A stretch of 64,000 bases of DNA from Faunimonas pinastri (GTDB lineage: Bacteria; Pseudomonadota; Alphaproteobacteria; Rhizobiales; Afifellaceae): contig NZ_FOFG01000004.1 of NCBI RefSeq assembly GCF_900110915.1, forward strand, positions 186,001-250,000. The letters run 5' to 3'. This document shows, piece by piece, positions 42,101 through 52,612 of this stretch. The notes below the pieces were generated by a model. It was not told where the DNA came from and did not search any database. It saw nothing but the letters and a program-made list of their open reading frames with translations. Made by a program: the position numbers and the translations under genes. The stretch's first letter is position 1; each line of letters starts with the position of its first letter.

Positions 42101-42109
42101 GCGCGTTCC
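42089..42109 (+). repeat. Perfect hairpin with the DUF4345 stop codon as its loop
   Basis: GGAACGCGC (42089-42097), then TGA (42098-42100), then GCGCGTTCC (42101-42109). The nine-base stem is perfect and the three loop bases are the stop codon. A partly similar GCGCTGAGCG recurs about 30 bases downstream. No T run follows. Confidence 0.6.
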
Positions 42110-42186
42110 TCTCCAGCATAAGGGGAGCGCGCTGAGCGTCTCCATCTTCTGCACGAGGGGAGCAGAGAACTGCTGCCCCTATCATC

Positions 42187-43473
42187 TCAGTCGGCCATCG
42201 TCTCGAGCGACGCGAAGCTCTCCAGACCCGCTTCCTCGTCGAAGGGCGTTTCCACTTCCACGAACGTGTCGGGATAGAAGCCGTTGAAGCGCGTCCGCAG
42301 CGCCAGCGAATAGGCGCCGATATGGCCGATCTCGATCCAGTCGCCGGTGTCCACCGTTTCCGGCAGCCAGAAAGGCCGCGACAGGATGTCGACGCTGTCG
42401 CAGGTGGCGCCACAGACCTTGAAGGGGACCAGCTTTTCCGGGTTCCCGGTGCGGCGCTTGCGCGACGGATCGGGCAGGAAGCGGGCGGGCAGCGTGATCT
42501 TGCCGGTCCAGGAATCCGACAGCGACGACCAGATGCCGTCATTGATGTAGAGCCGCTGGCCCTTCTTCAGGAGCACGCGGACGATCACCGACAACGAGCG
42601 GGCGACGATCACGCGCCCGGGCTCGGCGATCTGCGGCAGGTCGGAAAAGCCGTAATCGTCGATGTCCGTGCGGATCTGCCCCATCAGCTCCGGCAGTGTC
42701 GGAAAATCCGGCTTCTTGCGGCGGGGATCGTGGCCGTATTCCGCAGGGAAACCGCCGCCGACATCGATGCCGGCCAGCGGCACGCCGGCGCGAGAGCGCA
42801 CCCAGTCGGCCGAGGCGAGTGCTCGCTGATAGGCTTCCGCGTCGTCCATCTGGCTGCCGACATGGAAGCAGAGGCCGGTCTTGAAGCCTATGCGGTCGAG
42901 CCGCTGCAGGAGTTCCACCGCATGGGCGGGCGCCGCACCGAACTTCTTGGATAGTTCGTAGGCGGCATGGCCCTTGGTCTGCAGGCGAACGTAAAGGGTG
43001 ATCTCGGAGGGATCGAGATCGCCGGCGCGCACGATGCGCAGGATCTTGGCGATCTCGTCCTCATGGTCGAGCGAGAGCACGCGGATGCCGTATTTTTCCA
43101 GCGCCAGCCGGATATCGGACTGCGCCTTCACGGGATGCATGTAGAGCATCTCCGCATCCGGCGAGACGGCGCGCACGGCCTCGAACTCGCCCGGGCTCGC
43201 CACGTCGAAGCAGGTGATCCCCGCTTCCGCCAGCGCCTTCAGCACGAACTCCTCGCCGTTCGTCTTCACGGCATAGGCGGTCTTGCCGGAGAAGTTTTCC
43301 ACGAAGGCGCGGGCGTCGGCCTTCAGGACCTCCGGGCGAAAACCGTAAATCGGAACATCGGGACGCAGGGCATAGGCCGCGTCCCGGCCGGTCTTGAACT
43401 TTTGGATGCGTCTCTCCCTCGGCCGGAAAGTAGGGCTCAACTCAGCCCGTGAACTCACGCTGGAAACGGGCAA
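42187..43473 (-). CDS. Type III PLP-dependent decarboxylase (ornithine/lysine/diaminopimelate family)
   Basis: A barrel-fold PLP decarboxylase of up to 428 residues. The PLP lysine is in TAYAVKTNGEE, the phosphate loop is DVGGGFPAEY, and the second-subunit cysteine motif is KVCGATCDSVD. The family makes polyamines or lysine; the substrate is probably ornithine or lysine, but the key selectivity residues are not decisive. No ATG occurs in the first 100 codons. The coordinates use a TTG at 43473; GTG at 43458, TTG at 43440 or even ATC at 43407 (with GGGAG six bases upstream) are possible. It is downstream of metF on the same strand. Confidence 0.82.
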   Translation of the reverse strand: MPVSSVSSRAELSPTFRPRERRIQKFKTGRDAAYALRPDVPIYGFRPEVLKADARAFVENFSGKTAYAVKTNGEEFVLKALAEAGITCFDVASPGEFEAVRAVSPDAEMLYMHPVKAQSDIRLALEKYGIRVLSLDHEDEIAKILRIVRAGDLDPSEITLYVRLQTKGHAAYELSKKFGAAPAHAVELLQRLDRIGFKTGLCFHVGSQMDDAEAYQRALASADWVRSRAGVPLAGIDVGGGFPAEYGHDPRRKKPDFPTLPELMGQIRTDIDDYGFSDLPQIAEPGRVIVARSLSVIVRVLLKKGQRLYINDGIWSSLSDSWTGKITLPARFLPDPSRKRRTGNPEKLVPFKVCGATCDSVDILSRPFWLPETVDTGDWIEIGHIGAYSLALRTRFNGFYPDTFVEVETPFDEEAGLESFASLETMAD

Positions 43474-43540
43474 ACCCGATTCGGGTTCGCCGGAAACACA
43501 AGCGACGCTTCCGTGACGATATCAAGACCGAAGCGGCGCT

Positions 43541-44440
43541 TCAGGCCGCCTGCTTCTCAGCCGCGCGCAGGCCGAGGCTTTCCAGCGTGGCTTCCACCAG
43601 CTCACCCTTGTTGAGCGTGTAGAAGTGGAAGAAATCGACACCGAGCTGGCGCAACCCGATCACCTGCTCGGCCGCGACCTCGACCGCCGTGCGGCGATGC
43701 GCATCCATGTCGGTTTCCAGCCCCTCGAAGCGGCGGGCGATCCGCTCGGGGATGGTCGCCCCGCAACGTCCGGCAAAGCCCTGGACGGCGGAAAACTTGT
43801 GGATCGGCAGGATGCCCGGCACGATCGGGATCGCGATCCCCGCCGCCCGGACGCGCTCCAGATAGGCCTCGAAAAGATCGTTGTCGAAGAAGAGCTGGGT
43901 GATCGCCCGATCCGCGCCCGCATCGATCTTGCGCTTCAGAACGTCGAGATCCTCCGCCCAGTCCGCGCTCTGCGGATGACGCTCGGGATAGCCGGAAACG
44001 GAGACTTCCGTCCCCGGCACCTCTTTCAGGAAGGCGACGAGATCGGCGGTGTCCTGAAAACCCTCCGGATGTGGCCGGTACGGCTCGCCGAGGCCTCCCT
44101 CGGAATCTCCCCGCAGGGCCACGAAGTGGCTGACGCCGAGATCGCGGAAGCGGGCCACGACCTCAGCCACATGCTCCCTGCTCTGGCCGACGCAGGTGAG
44201 ATGCGCGGCCGTCGGCAGCGCGGTGCCTTCGATGATGAGGCGCACCGCCTGGAACGAACGGTCGCGCGTGGAGCCGCCCGCGCCGTAGGTCATGGAGACG
44301 AATTGCGGGCGGAAGCGGGCCAGCCGCTCGGCAGCCTTCTCAAGCCCCGGAAGCTGCTCGTCGCTCTTCGGCGGGAAGAACTCGAAGGAAACAGCAAGCC
44401 CCTCGGCATTCCCGTTCGCGCCGCGCTCGGCCTCGTTCAT
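43541..44440 (-). CDS. metF: 5,10-methylenetetrahydrofolate reductase
   Basis: MetF makes 5-methyl-THF for methionine synthesis, using FAD. The 299-residue TIM-barrel protein has SFEFFPPKSDEQL near the N terminus (with the catalytic glutamate), VSMTYGAGGSTRDRS, LRGDSEGG, and ITQLFFDNDLFEAYL. The start at ATG 44438-44440 comes two bases after the ArsR-type regulator stop codon, so the two genes are co-transcribed. Confidence 0.93.
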   Translation of the reverse strand: MNEAERGANGNAEGLAVSFEFFPPKSDEQLPGLEKAAERLARFRPQFVSMTYGAGGSTRDRSFQAVRLIIEGTALPTAAHLTCVGQSREHVAEVVARFRDLGVSHFVALRGDSEGGLGEPYRPHPEGFQDTADLVAFLKEVPGTEVSVSGYPERHPQSADWAEDLDVLKRKIDAGADRAITQLFFDNDLFEAYLERVRAAGIAIPIVPGILPIHKFSAVQGFAGRCGATIPERIARRFEGLETDMDAHRRTAVEVAAEQVIGLRQLGVDFFHFYTLNKGELVEATLESLGLRAAEKQAA

Positions 44441-44442
44441 CG

Positions 44443-45456
44443 TCAAACCGTCTCTCCAAGTCCCAGGCCGACATTCTCGCCAAGCGCGGGAGCGCGCCTG
44501 TCGCGGGCCGACCAGATTGTCACCGTCAGCGCTTCCGCATCGCCGGAAGGCGCCAGATCTTCCACCGAGCCAAGCGCCAGTCCCGCGTTGGCCAGCCATT
44601 GTTCCATCAACCCGTGGCCGATGCCGAGCCGCCGATGTGCCTGCTTCTCGCGCAGGAACTCCAGTCCATGCGGCGCGAAATCGACGACGATCAGCCGGCC
44701 GCCCGGCTCAAGGGCCTGCGCCGCCTCGGCGATCGCCCCGGCGGGATCGTCGAGGAAGTGCAGCACCTGGTGGATCAGCACGAGATCGAAACTCTCGCGC
44801 ACCACCGGCAGGTTGTTGCCGTCGCCGATCCGGACCCGCGCCTGTCCGACGCCCGCCCGCTCCAGGTTGGCACGGGCGACGGCCAGCATGGCGTGGGAGA
44901 GATCGACGCCCAGCGCCCGCTCCGTCCGGCCGGCGAAGAGCTCCAGCATACGACCCGTCCCGGTGCCGATATCGAGCATGGAGCGGAACGGCCCATCGCC
45001 GGCGGTCGCCAGAACGGCCGCCTCGACCTCCCGCTCCGGCACATGCAGCGAGCGGATGCGATCCCATTCGGCGGCATGTTCCTCGAAATAGCGCTCGGCA
45101 GACGCCTGATTCTGCCGCTTCAGCACCGCGAGCCGCTCGCGGTCGCGCTTCAGGTTCGTATCCGCCGCATCGGCACAGGCGAGGATCGCCCGCACCGTCT
45201 CGCGGCCGGAGGCGCGGCCCGGAAGCTCGTCGGCGAGGCGGTAATAGACCCAGGAGCCCTCGGGATTGCGGTCCACCAGCCCGGCATCGGCCAGGATCTT
45301 GAGGTGGCGCGAGACGCGAGGCTGGGACTGGCCGAGAATGTCGGTGAGTTCCTTTACCGTGCGCTCTCCCTGGTCGAGCAGCGCCAGCAGGCGCAGGCGT
45401 GTCTCATCGCCTGCGGCCTTCAGCTGAAGCACCAGTTCCTCGACCTGAGAGCCCAC
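44443..45456 (-). CDS. ArsR-type regulator fused to SAM-dependent methyltransferase
   Basis: A 337-residue two-domain protein. An ArsR winged helix (about 1-95, with LGQSQPRVSRHLKILADAGLV as the recognition helices) has none of the paired cysteines of metal-sensing ArsR proteins. A class I methyltransferase domain (about 130-320) has LDIGTGTGRMLELFAG and GVDLSHAMLAVARANL as the SAM site. Such fusions are known from proteobacterial methionine/SAM-cycle regulation, so I infer that it senses SAM or SAH and controls metF. The GTG at 45454-45456 is preceded by AGGCGG. The gene is divergent from a BKACE gene. Confidence 0.85.
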   Translation of the reverse strand: MGSQVEELVLQLKAAGDETRLRLLALLDQGERTVKELTDILGQSQPRVSRHLKILADAGLVDRNPEGSWVYYRLADELPGRASGRETVRAILACADAADTNLKRDRERLAVLKRQNQASAERYFEEHAAEWDRIRSLHVPEREVEAAVLATAGDGPFRSMLDIGTGTGRMLELFAGRTERALGVDLSHAMLAVARANLERAGVGQARVRIGDGNNLPVVRESFDLVLIHQVLHFLDDPAGAIAEAAQALEPGGRLIVVDFAPHGLEFLREKQAHRRLGIGHGLMEQWLANAGLALGSVEDLAPSGDAEALTVTIWSARDRRAPALGENVGLGLGETV

Positions 45457-45477
45457 AGCCCACCGCCTCGCCTTAAA

Positions 45478-45500
45478 ACATATGCCGATATCTTTATGTG
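45478..45500. promoter_or_regulatory. Candidate operator between the ArsR-type regulator and the BKACE gene
   Basis: An AT-rich island in GC-rich DNA. ACATA and TATGT flank a 12-base spacer that holds GATATC. Operators of SAM/SAH-sensing ArsR regulators are AT-rich inverted repeats, and this one is about 22 bases from the regulator start. The symmetry is imperfect. Confidence 0.35.
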
Positions 45501-45590
45501 TTCGAGCTGACAAAAACAAGCAGTGACGATCACCGCATTAGGCGGCAGGCGACAGCCGGCCTAGGATCTCCAACAAACACGGGAGTCCGG

Positions 45591-46304
45591 ATGCTGCAGG
45601 CATGTCTCAATGGCGGGAGAGACCGTCGATTCAGCCCGGCCGTTCCTTTCACGCCGGCCGAACTGGCGGCGGATGCCCTGGCCGTTCGAACGGCAGGCGC
45701 CACCGAACTGCACGTTCACCCGCGCGACGGAGCGGGCCGGGAAAGCCTGCTCGCCACCGACGTTTCGGCCGCGCTTCACGCCATTCGCGCCGCCGTCCCC
45801 GGCATGCCGGTCGGCCTTTCCACCGGCGACTGGATCGCGCCCACCGGTACGCCCCGGCTCGATGCCATTCGCGAATGGCAGGCGCTTCCCGATTACCTTT
45901 CCGTCAATCTCGGCGAGGCAGACGCGGCCGACATGATCGGCCTCGTGACGAGCAGGGGGATCGGCGTGGAAGCCGGGCTTGCGACACCGCAGGATGCGCG
46001 ACGCCTCGTCGATCTGGGCAAGGGACCGGACTGCCTGAGGATCCTGCTTGAAATCGAGGAAGCGGATAGTGCCGAGGCACGGCGTGTGGCCGACGAGATG
46101 ATCGCCATTCTCGAAGCGGCGAAGATCGGGGTGCCCCGCCTGCTGCATGGCTTCGACGACAATATTTGGGCCATGTGCCGGCGCGCCCGTGAACTCGGTC
46201 TCGATACCCGGATCGGGCTGGAGGATGGCCGCCATCTCCCGTCCGGCGCGCCCGCCCGCTCCAATGCCGAACTGGCGGCGGCGGCGGTCGGCATCGCCGC
46301 TTGA
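45591..46304 (+). CDS. BKACE family (DUF849) 3-keto-5-aminohexanoate cleavage-like protein
   Basis: A 237-residue TIM-barrel protein. ELHVHPRDG holds the two zinc histidines of the beta-keto acid cleavage enzymes, which split beta-keto acids with acetyl-CoA. VGLSTGDWI and the RIGLEDG near the C terminus fit as well. It is shorter than the usual 270-310 residues, so the substrate may differ. GGGAG lies six bases before ATG 45591. It is divergent from the ArsR-metF operon. Confidence 0.82.
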   Translation: MLQACLNGGRDRRFSPAVPFTPAELAADALAVRTAGATELHVHPRDGAGRESLLATDVSAALHAIRAAVPGMPVGLSTGDWIAPTGTPRLDAIREWQALPDYLSVNLGEADAADMIGLVTSRGIGVEAGLATPQDARRLVDLGKGPDCLRILLEIEEADSAEARRVADEMIAILEAAKIGVPRLLHGFDDNIWAMCRRARELGLDTRIGLEDGRHLPSGAPARSNAELAAAAVGIAA

Positions 46305-46358
46305 ACCCATGGTGAAAGACGGGCACCACCGCGCGGTTCAACGGAGTTCAGGCGCGAC

Positions 46359-46844
46359 ATGACCGAAATCCGCGAGGGCGAGATCGCCCTGCCCTTCGAT
46401 CCCGCCGAGCGCACGCCGGATGCGTCGCTGGTCTTTATCGGCCGCGCGCGCACGCCCTGGGACGGCCGCACCGCCTGCCCGCACAACATGACACAGGCGC
46501 GCGAACGCGGCGCCGCCTCCTTGCTGGAGATCGATCCGGAATGGCGGCGGGGACTTCGCGACATCGTTCCCGGTCCGGCGATCCTGCTCTACTGGATGCA
46601 CGAAGCGCGGCGCGACCTCATCGTCCAGGCGCCGAAGAAGCGGCCCGAGCCCGCCGGCGTCTTCAGCCTGCGCTCCCCGGTACGACCGAACCCGATCGCG
46701 CTCGCCGTCGTGGAGATCATCGCCTGCGACGCGAAAACCGGACACGTCGAGATCGATGCGCTGGATTGCCTGGACGGCACGCCGATCCTCGATCTCAAGC
46801 CGTGGATCGCGGGCATCGACATTCCGCCGAGCTACAAGGGTTGA
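46359..46844 (+). CDS. trmO: tRNA t6A37 methyltransferase TrmO/TsaA family
   Basis: A 161-residue protein of the TrmO (VirR/YaeB) beta-barrel family, which N6-methylates the threonylcarbamoyl-adenosine at position 37 of some tRNAs. FIGRARTPW near the N terminus and the signature LRSPVRPNPIALAVVEI, followed by LDCLDGTPILDLKPW, are diagnostic. The C-terminal extension of E. coli TrmO is missing. It lies 54 bases after the BKACE gene and closely precedes a small membrane protein gene. Confidence 0.85.
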   Translation: MTEIREGEIALPFDPAERTPDASLVFIGRARTPWDGRTACPHNMTQARERGAASLLEIDPEWRRGLRDIVPGPAILLYWMHEARRDLIVQAPKKRPEPAGVFSLRSPVRPNPIALAVVEIIACDAKTGHVEIDALDCLDGTPILDLKPWIAGIDIPPSYKG

Positions 46845-46848
46845 AGCC

Positions 46849-47373
46849 GTGCCGTCGGGAGCGGTGACGAGCGGCGCTTCGGGATGGCGATCGGGGCGAC
46901 CGTCTCTGGTCGCGGCGCTTTACGCGATCGCCCTCTCATTGGCGATGGCCTGGGACAGGGAAGGCGGTCTGACGCTGATCGTCTCGATGTCGATCCTGCT
47001 GCTTCTCCTGCTGCAAATGACGCCGCCGCCGAGTTTGGCGACGATGCTGGGAGACCCGCGCCGGCTTCTTTCGGTCGGCATCGCGATCGGTCTCTTCATC
47101 GCCATCACGCTGGCCGGCTTCCGTTATCGCGACGAAATCCGGTTCGCCATCGTGAAGCCGATCCACCTTCACGAGCTCCATCGCCTCGCGCCGACGGCAA
47201 GCGGGCGGATACGGAAGAGTTGGGACTGGCGGGGCGGCATGGGCTGGAATGTCGAACTCGTCTATGACGATGCGCCTCAGCGAAAGGTGGAGGATAGGCC
47301 GGGGCGCGACGGTTGCACCCGCGATTTTCGTGCGCTGGGCAGCCACTTCTTCCTCGAAGGCGAATATTGCTGA
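46849..47373 (+). CDS. Hypothetical membrane protein, two membrane segments
   Basis: A 174-residue protein that I do not recognise. Two hydrophobic segments lie at about 16-54 and 68-85 (SLVAALYAIALSLAMAW with SILLLLLLQM, and LLSVGIAIGLFIAITLAGF). The C-terminal 80 residues are soluble, with a conserved-looking RIRKSWDWRGGMGWNVEL and a final CTRDF...EGEYC cysteine pair. I chose GTG 46849 because AAGGG, located within the last codons of trmO, is eight bases upstream. The genes are only four bases apart, so translation is probably coupled. Confidence 0.65.
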   Translation: MPSGAVTSGASGWRSGRPSLVAALYAIALSLAMAWDREGGLTLIVSMSILLLLLLQMTPPPSLATMLGDPRRLLSVGIAIGLFIAITLAGFRYRDEIRFAIVKPIHLHELHRLAPTASGRIRKSWDWRGGMGWNVELVYDDAPQRKVEDRPGRDGCTRDFRALGSHFFLEGEYC

Positions 47374-47468
47374 TGAGGTTGGCTGTGGCATTCCGCTCTG
47401 ACCGGACGTGAGGGGTGGTACGAGGGGCGCAAAGCGGTTAAGGGACGCGCCCTTTGGAGTTTTGCGTC

Positions 47469-48716
47469 ATGTCTGCCTGCGGCCTCGATTTCGGCACATC
47501 CAACACCACGCTCGGAACCGTGCGCCGGGAGGGGCCCGAACTCGCGGCTCTCGAAGCCGACAAGGTCACCATTCCCAGCGCCATCTTCTATCGCCGCGAC
47601 GGCGAGGCGGAGATCGGCCGGGCCGCTATTTCCGCCTATGTGGAAGGCGTCGAGGGCCGGTTGATGCGGGCGCTGAAATCGGTGCTCGGCAGCGCCCTTC
47701 TGGACGAGGCGACGCCCATCGGCCGCCGCCGCATCAAGTTTCGCGAGGTGATCGCCGACTATCTCCGCGAGGTGAAGCGTCGCGCCGAGGCGGCCGCGGG
47801 GACGGAACTCACGCAGGTCGTGCACGGCCGCCCCGTCCACTTCGTCGACGGCGATCCCGAAGGCGACCGCCGGGCGGAGGATGCGCTTCGCGACATCGCC
47901 GGCGAGATCGGCTTTACCGATATTTCCTTCCAGTTCGAGCCCATCGCCGCCGCCCTCGATTACGAACGGCAGATCAATTCCGAACAGATCGCGCTGATCG
48001 CCGATATCGGTGGCGGCACGTCGGATTTCTCCATCGTCCGCCTCAGTCCCGAGCGCCACGCCAAGACCGAGCGCGGCGAGGACATCCTCGCCAATGACGG
48101 CGTGCGGATCGGCGGCACCGACTTCGACCGCTTCCTCAGCCTCGGCACGGTGATGCCGCTCCTGGGCTTCCGCAGCCCCATGCAGCGGCCGGGCCTCGAC
48201 GTGCCCTCCGGCTACTTCCACGATCTGGCGACCTGGTCCTCGATCAACCGGCTCTACGACCCCAAGACCATGCGCGACATCCGGCAGGTGCGCCGCGAGG
48301 CGAGGCAGCCGGAGCTGCTGGATCGGCTCATCGCCGTGATCGAGGAAGAGCGCGGCCATACGCTGGCTATCGACGTGGAGGGGGCCAAGATCGGCTTGTC
48401 CGATGCCCCGCAAAGCGATGTCTCGCTCGGCTGGATCGAGCCGGGGCTTGCCGCGGAGATCGGCCGGGAGGATCTCGTCCGGCACACCGACGATCTGGCG
48501 ACCCGCATCGCGCAGCGGATCGGCCGCTGCCTCGATCAGGCAGGGCTCGCCCACGGCAGGATCGACGCCCTGTTCCTCACGGGCGGCTCCACGCAGCTTG
48601 CCCATGTCCGCTCCGCGATCGTAGCAGCGGCCCCCGAAGCGCGCGTGGTGGAAGGCGACACCTTCGGCTCCGTCGGCATCGGCCTCACCGTGGAAGCAGC
48701 CCGTCGCTACGCCTGA
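47469..48716 (+). CDS. Hsp70-family protein (YegD-like)
   Basis: A 415-residue protein with an actin/Hsp70 ATPase fold but no C-terminal substrate-binding domain. Phosphate loops are LDFGTSNTTLG (5-15) and IADIGGGTSDFSIVRL; the adenosine motif is LFLTGGSTQL; EPIAAALDYE is typical of Hsp70. This architecture matches E. coli YegD, a putative chaperone of unknown client. ATG 47469 is used. A 95-base gap separates it from the upstream membrane protein gene. Confidence 0.85.
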   Translation: MSACGLDFGTSNTTLGTVRREGPELAALEADKVTIPSAIFYRRDGEAEIGRAAISAYVEGVEGRLMRALKSVLGSALLDEATPIGRRRIKFREVIADYLREVKRRAEAAAGTELTQVVHGRPVHFVDGDPEGDRRAEDALRDIAGEIGFTDISFQFEPIAAALDYERQINSEQIALIADIGGGTSDFSIVRLSPERHAKTERGEDILANDGVRIGGTDFDRFLSLGTVMPLLGFRSPMQRPGLDVPSGYFHDLATWSSINRLYDPKTMRDIRQVRREARQPELLDRLIAVIEEERGHTLAIDVEGAKIGLSDAPQSDVSLGWIEPGLAAEIGREDLVRHTDDLATRIAQRIGRCLDQAGLAHGRIDALFLTGGSTQLAHVRSAIVAAAPEARVVEGDTFGSVGIGLTVEAARRYA

Positions 48717-48724
48717 GCGGGCAA

Positions 48725-48754
48725 GAAAAAGGCGCGGCCCCGAAGGACCGCGCC
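48725..48754 (-). terminator. Rho-independent terminator of the aldo/keto reductase gene
   Basis: GGCGCGG (48731-48737) pairs with CCGCGCC (48748-48754). On the minus strand a TTTTTCTT run follows, so it ends the reductase gene, whose stop is 24 bases away. It may also slow transcription from the Hsp70-like gene. Confidence 0.72.
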
Positions 48755-48777
48755 CGCATTCCTTTGACGGGTGAGGC

Positions 48778-49671
48778 TCAGCTCGCCTTGGCGGCTGCCC
48801 TGCCCTGCTCGTCCAGCTTCGCGAAATCGTCATCGGAGAGCCGGATCGCGGCGGCCGCAACGTTGTCCTCCAGATGCTTCACCTTGCTGGTGCCGGGGAT
48901 CGGCAGCATGACCGGGCTGCGCTTCAGCACCCACGCCAGCGCTACCTGGCCGGGGGTGGCCCTGTGGTCCTGCGCGATGGAATCCAGGATCGAGCCGGGC
49001 CTGGCGAGATTGCCGGAGGCCAGCGGGAACCAGGGAATGAAGCCGATGCCGTTCTTCCCGCAATAATCCAGCACGTCCTCGCTGCCGCGATCGACGAGAT
49101 TGTAGCGGTTCTGCACGGTCGCGACGGTGAACACCTTCCGGGCCGCCTCGATCTCGTCGACCTTCACCTCGCTCAGGCCGACATGGCGGATCAGCCCTTC
49201 CTTCTGCATGGCGGCGATCGCGTCGAACTGCTCGTCGCGCGGCACCTTGGGATCGATGCGGTGAAGCTGCCAGAGGTCGATTCGCTCGACCTTGAGGCGG
49301 CGCAGGCTCATCAGCACCGCCTGGCGCAGATATTCCGGCCTTCCGACCGGAACCCAGAGATCGGGGCCGTTGCGCACGAGACCGCCCTTGGTGGCGATCA
49401 GCAAGCCACCATAGGGTTGCAGGGCCTCGCGGATGAGGTCCTCGCTGACGTCCGGGCCGTAGCTGTCGGCCGTGTCGATGAAGTTGACGCCGAGTTCCGG
49501 CAGGCGCTTCAGGACGCGGAGCGCTTCCGCGCGATCCTGCGGCTCGTCCCAGATTCCCTTGCCGGTGATGCGCATCGCGCCGAAACCGAGCCGGTTGACT
49601 TCGATGTCGCCACCGACCGCGAACGTGCCTGAACCTGATGCCCCCGAGCCGGATTCAATGGATGCGCTCAT
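48778..49671 (-). CDS. Aldo/keto reductase
   Basis: A 297-residue NADPH-dependent reductase with a TIM barrel. The catalytic tetrad can be seen as D and Y in [10 protein letters not shown] in LIATKGG, and H in [24 protein letters not shown] is the NADPH-binding segment. The substrate is not predictable. The ATG at 49669-49671 has AAGG eight bases upstream; about 145 bases separate it from the helicase gene on the same strand. Confidence 0.9.
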   Translation of the reverse strand: MSASIESGSGASGSGTFAVGGDIEVNRLGFGAMRITGKGIWDEPQDRAEALRVLKRLPELGVNFIDTADSYGPDVSEDLIREALQPYGGLLIATKGGLVRNGPDLWVPVGRPEYLRQAVLMSLRRLKVERIDLWQLHRIDPKVPRDEQFDAIAAMQKEGLIRHVGLSEVKVDEIEAARKVFTVATVQNRYNLVDRGSEDVLDYCGKNGIGFIPWFPLASGNLARPGSILDSIAQDHRATPGQVALAWVLKRSPVMLPIPGTSKVKHLEDNVAAAAIRLSDDDFAKLDEQGRAAAKAS

Positions 49672-49771
49672 GGCTTTGCCTTGTCTCTGAGGAAAGAAAT
49701 GCCGGAGACGATCGACGGCTCCGGCGAAATCCATGGGCAGAACTGCCCGCTCACTAAAGGCTGGAAGGCAC

Positions 49772-49796
49772 GAGGAGTTCCCTCAAGGAACCCCTC
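49772..49796 (-). terminator. Candidate terminator after the DEAD-box helicase gene
   Basis: GAGGAGTTCC (49772-49781) pairs with GGAACCCCTC (49787-49796), one G-U on the minus strand, with a five-base loop. No T run follows. It is 20 bases after the helicase stop. Confidence 0.45.
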
Positions 49797-49815
49797 TTCC
49801 CATACCCTGGAGGTG

Positions 49816-51582
<1,767 letters not shown>

Positions 51583-51706
51583 CACGGCTCAGGTATTTGG
51601 GAGGATGTTTTCTCCTGTAAACCGGCTTGCCCGCAAAACCTAGCATTTCCCGCGAATGCCTGCCCCGCGCTGACGAGAGGCAGACGGCGCGGGGTCGAAT
51701 TCGGCC

Positions 51707-52612
51707 CTAGCCGCGCCCCTTGGTGCGAGTATCGTTGGGACGGGCGGAGCGGACGAGGAAGTCGACGATCGCGCCGGCGACGTCATTGCCCGTCGCCTGC
51801 TCGATCCCCTGCAGGCCGGGCGAGGAATTCACCTCCATCACCACCGGCCCATGGTTTGACCGCAGCATGTCCACGCCGCAGACGTTGAGGCCCATGATCT
51901 TGGCGGCGCGAATCGCGGTGGAGCGCTCCTCGGGCGTGATCTTAATGGCCGTCGCGCGACCGCCTCGGTGCAGGTTGGAGCGGAAATCGTCGTCCGCGCC
52001 CTTGCGCTGCATGGCGGCGATCACCTTGCCGCCGATGACGAGGGCGCGGATATCGGTGCCGTTGGCCTCGCGGATGAATTCCTGCACCAGGATGTTCACG
52101 TTGGCGCCGCGAAAGGCTTCGATCACCGACTTGGCCGACTTGGTGGTTTCGCCGAGCACGACGCCGATGCCCTGCGTGCCCTCGATCAGCTTGATGATGA
52201 CGGGCGCCTCTCCCACCATCTTCAGGACCTCGTTGGTCTGCTTGGGATCGTGGGCAAAGGCGGTAACGGGCAGGCCGATGCCCTCGCGCGCGAGAAGCTG
52301 CATGGAGCGCAGCTTGTCGCGCGAGCGGCCGATGGCGACCGACTCGTTCAGCGGCCAGACACCCATCATCTCGAACTGCCGAAGCACCGCCAGGCCGTAA
52401 TAGGTGATGGAGGCGCCGATGCGCGGGATCACCGCGTCGTAACCCTCGAGCTTCTCGCCGTTGTAATGCAGTTCCGGGCGGTGCGAGGTGATGTTCATGT
52501 AGCAGCGCAGCGTGTTCACGACCTCGATCGTGTGCCCGCGCTCGCGCGCCGCCTCGCCGAGCCTCTGATGCGAATAGAGGCTGGGATTGCGCGCCAGCAT
52601 GCAGATCTTCAA
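51707..52612 (-). CDS. rimK: Ribosomal protein S6 glutamate ligase RimK
   Basis: RimK adds glutamates to the C terminus of ribosomal protein S6. The 301-residue ATP-grasp enzyme has the N-terminal [17 protein letters not shown], the ATP-grasp core ([36 protein letters not shown]) and the metal-binding [16 protein letters not shown] choose a TTG start at 52610-52612: it gives the standard RimK N terminus, has GGAG seven bases upstream, and overlaps the protease stop codon by four bases (TTGA). The first in-frame ATG would remove a beta strand. Confidence 0.92.
   Translation of the reverse strand: MKICMLARNPSLYSHQRLGEAARERGHTIEVVNTLRCYMNITSHRPELHYNGEKLEGYDAVIPRIGASITYYGLAVLRQFEMMGVWPLNESVAIGRSRDKLRSMQLLAREGIGLPVTAFAHDPKQTNEVLKMVGEAPVIIKLIEGTQGIGVVLGETTKSAKSVIEAFRGANVNILVQEFIREANGTDIRALVIGGKVIAAMQRKGADDDFRSNLHRGGRATAIKITPEERSTAIRAAKIMGLNVCGVDMLRSNHGPVVMEVNSSPGLQGIEQATGNDVAGAIVDFLVRSARPNDTRTKGRG

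Noticed and set aside
45498-45590. An upstream extension of the BKACE gene from 45498.
   Set aside because: It overlaps the candidate operator and adds residues with no family match; ATG 45591 has a good ribosome site.
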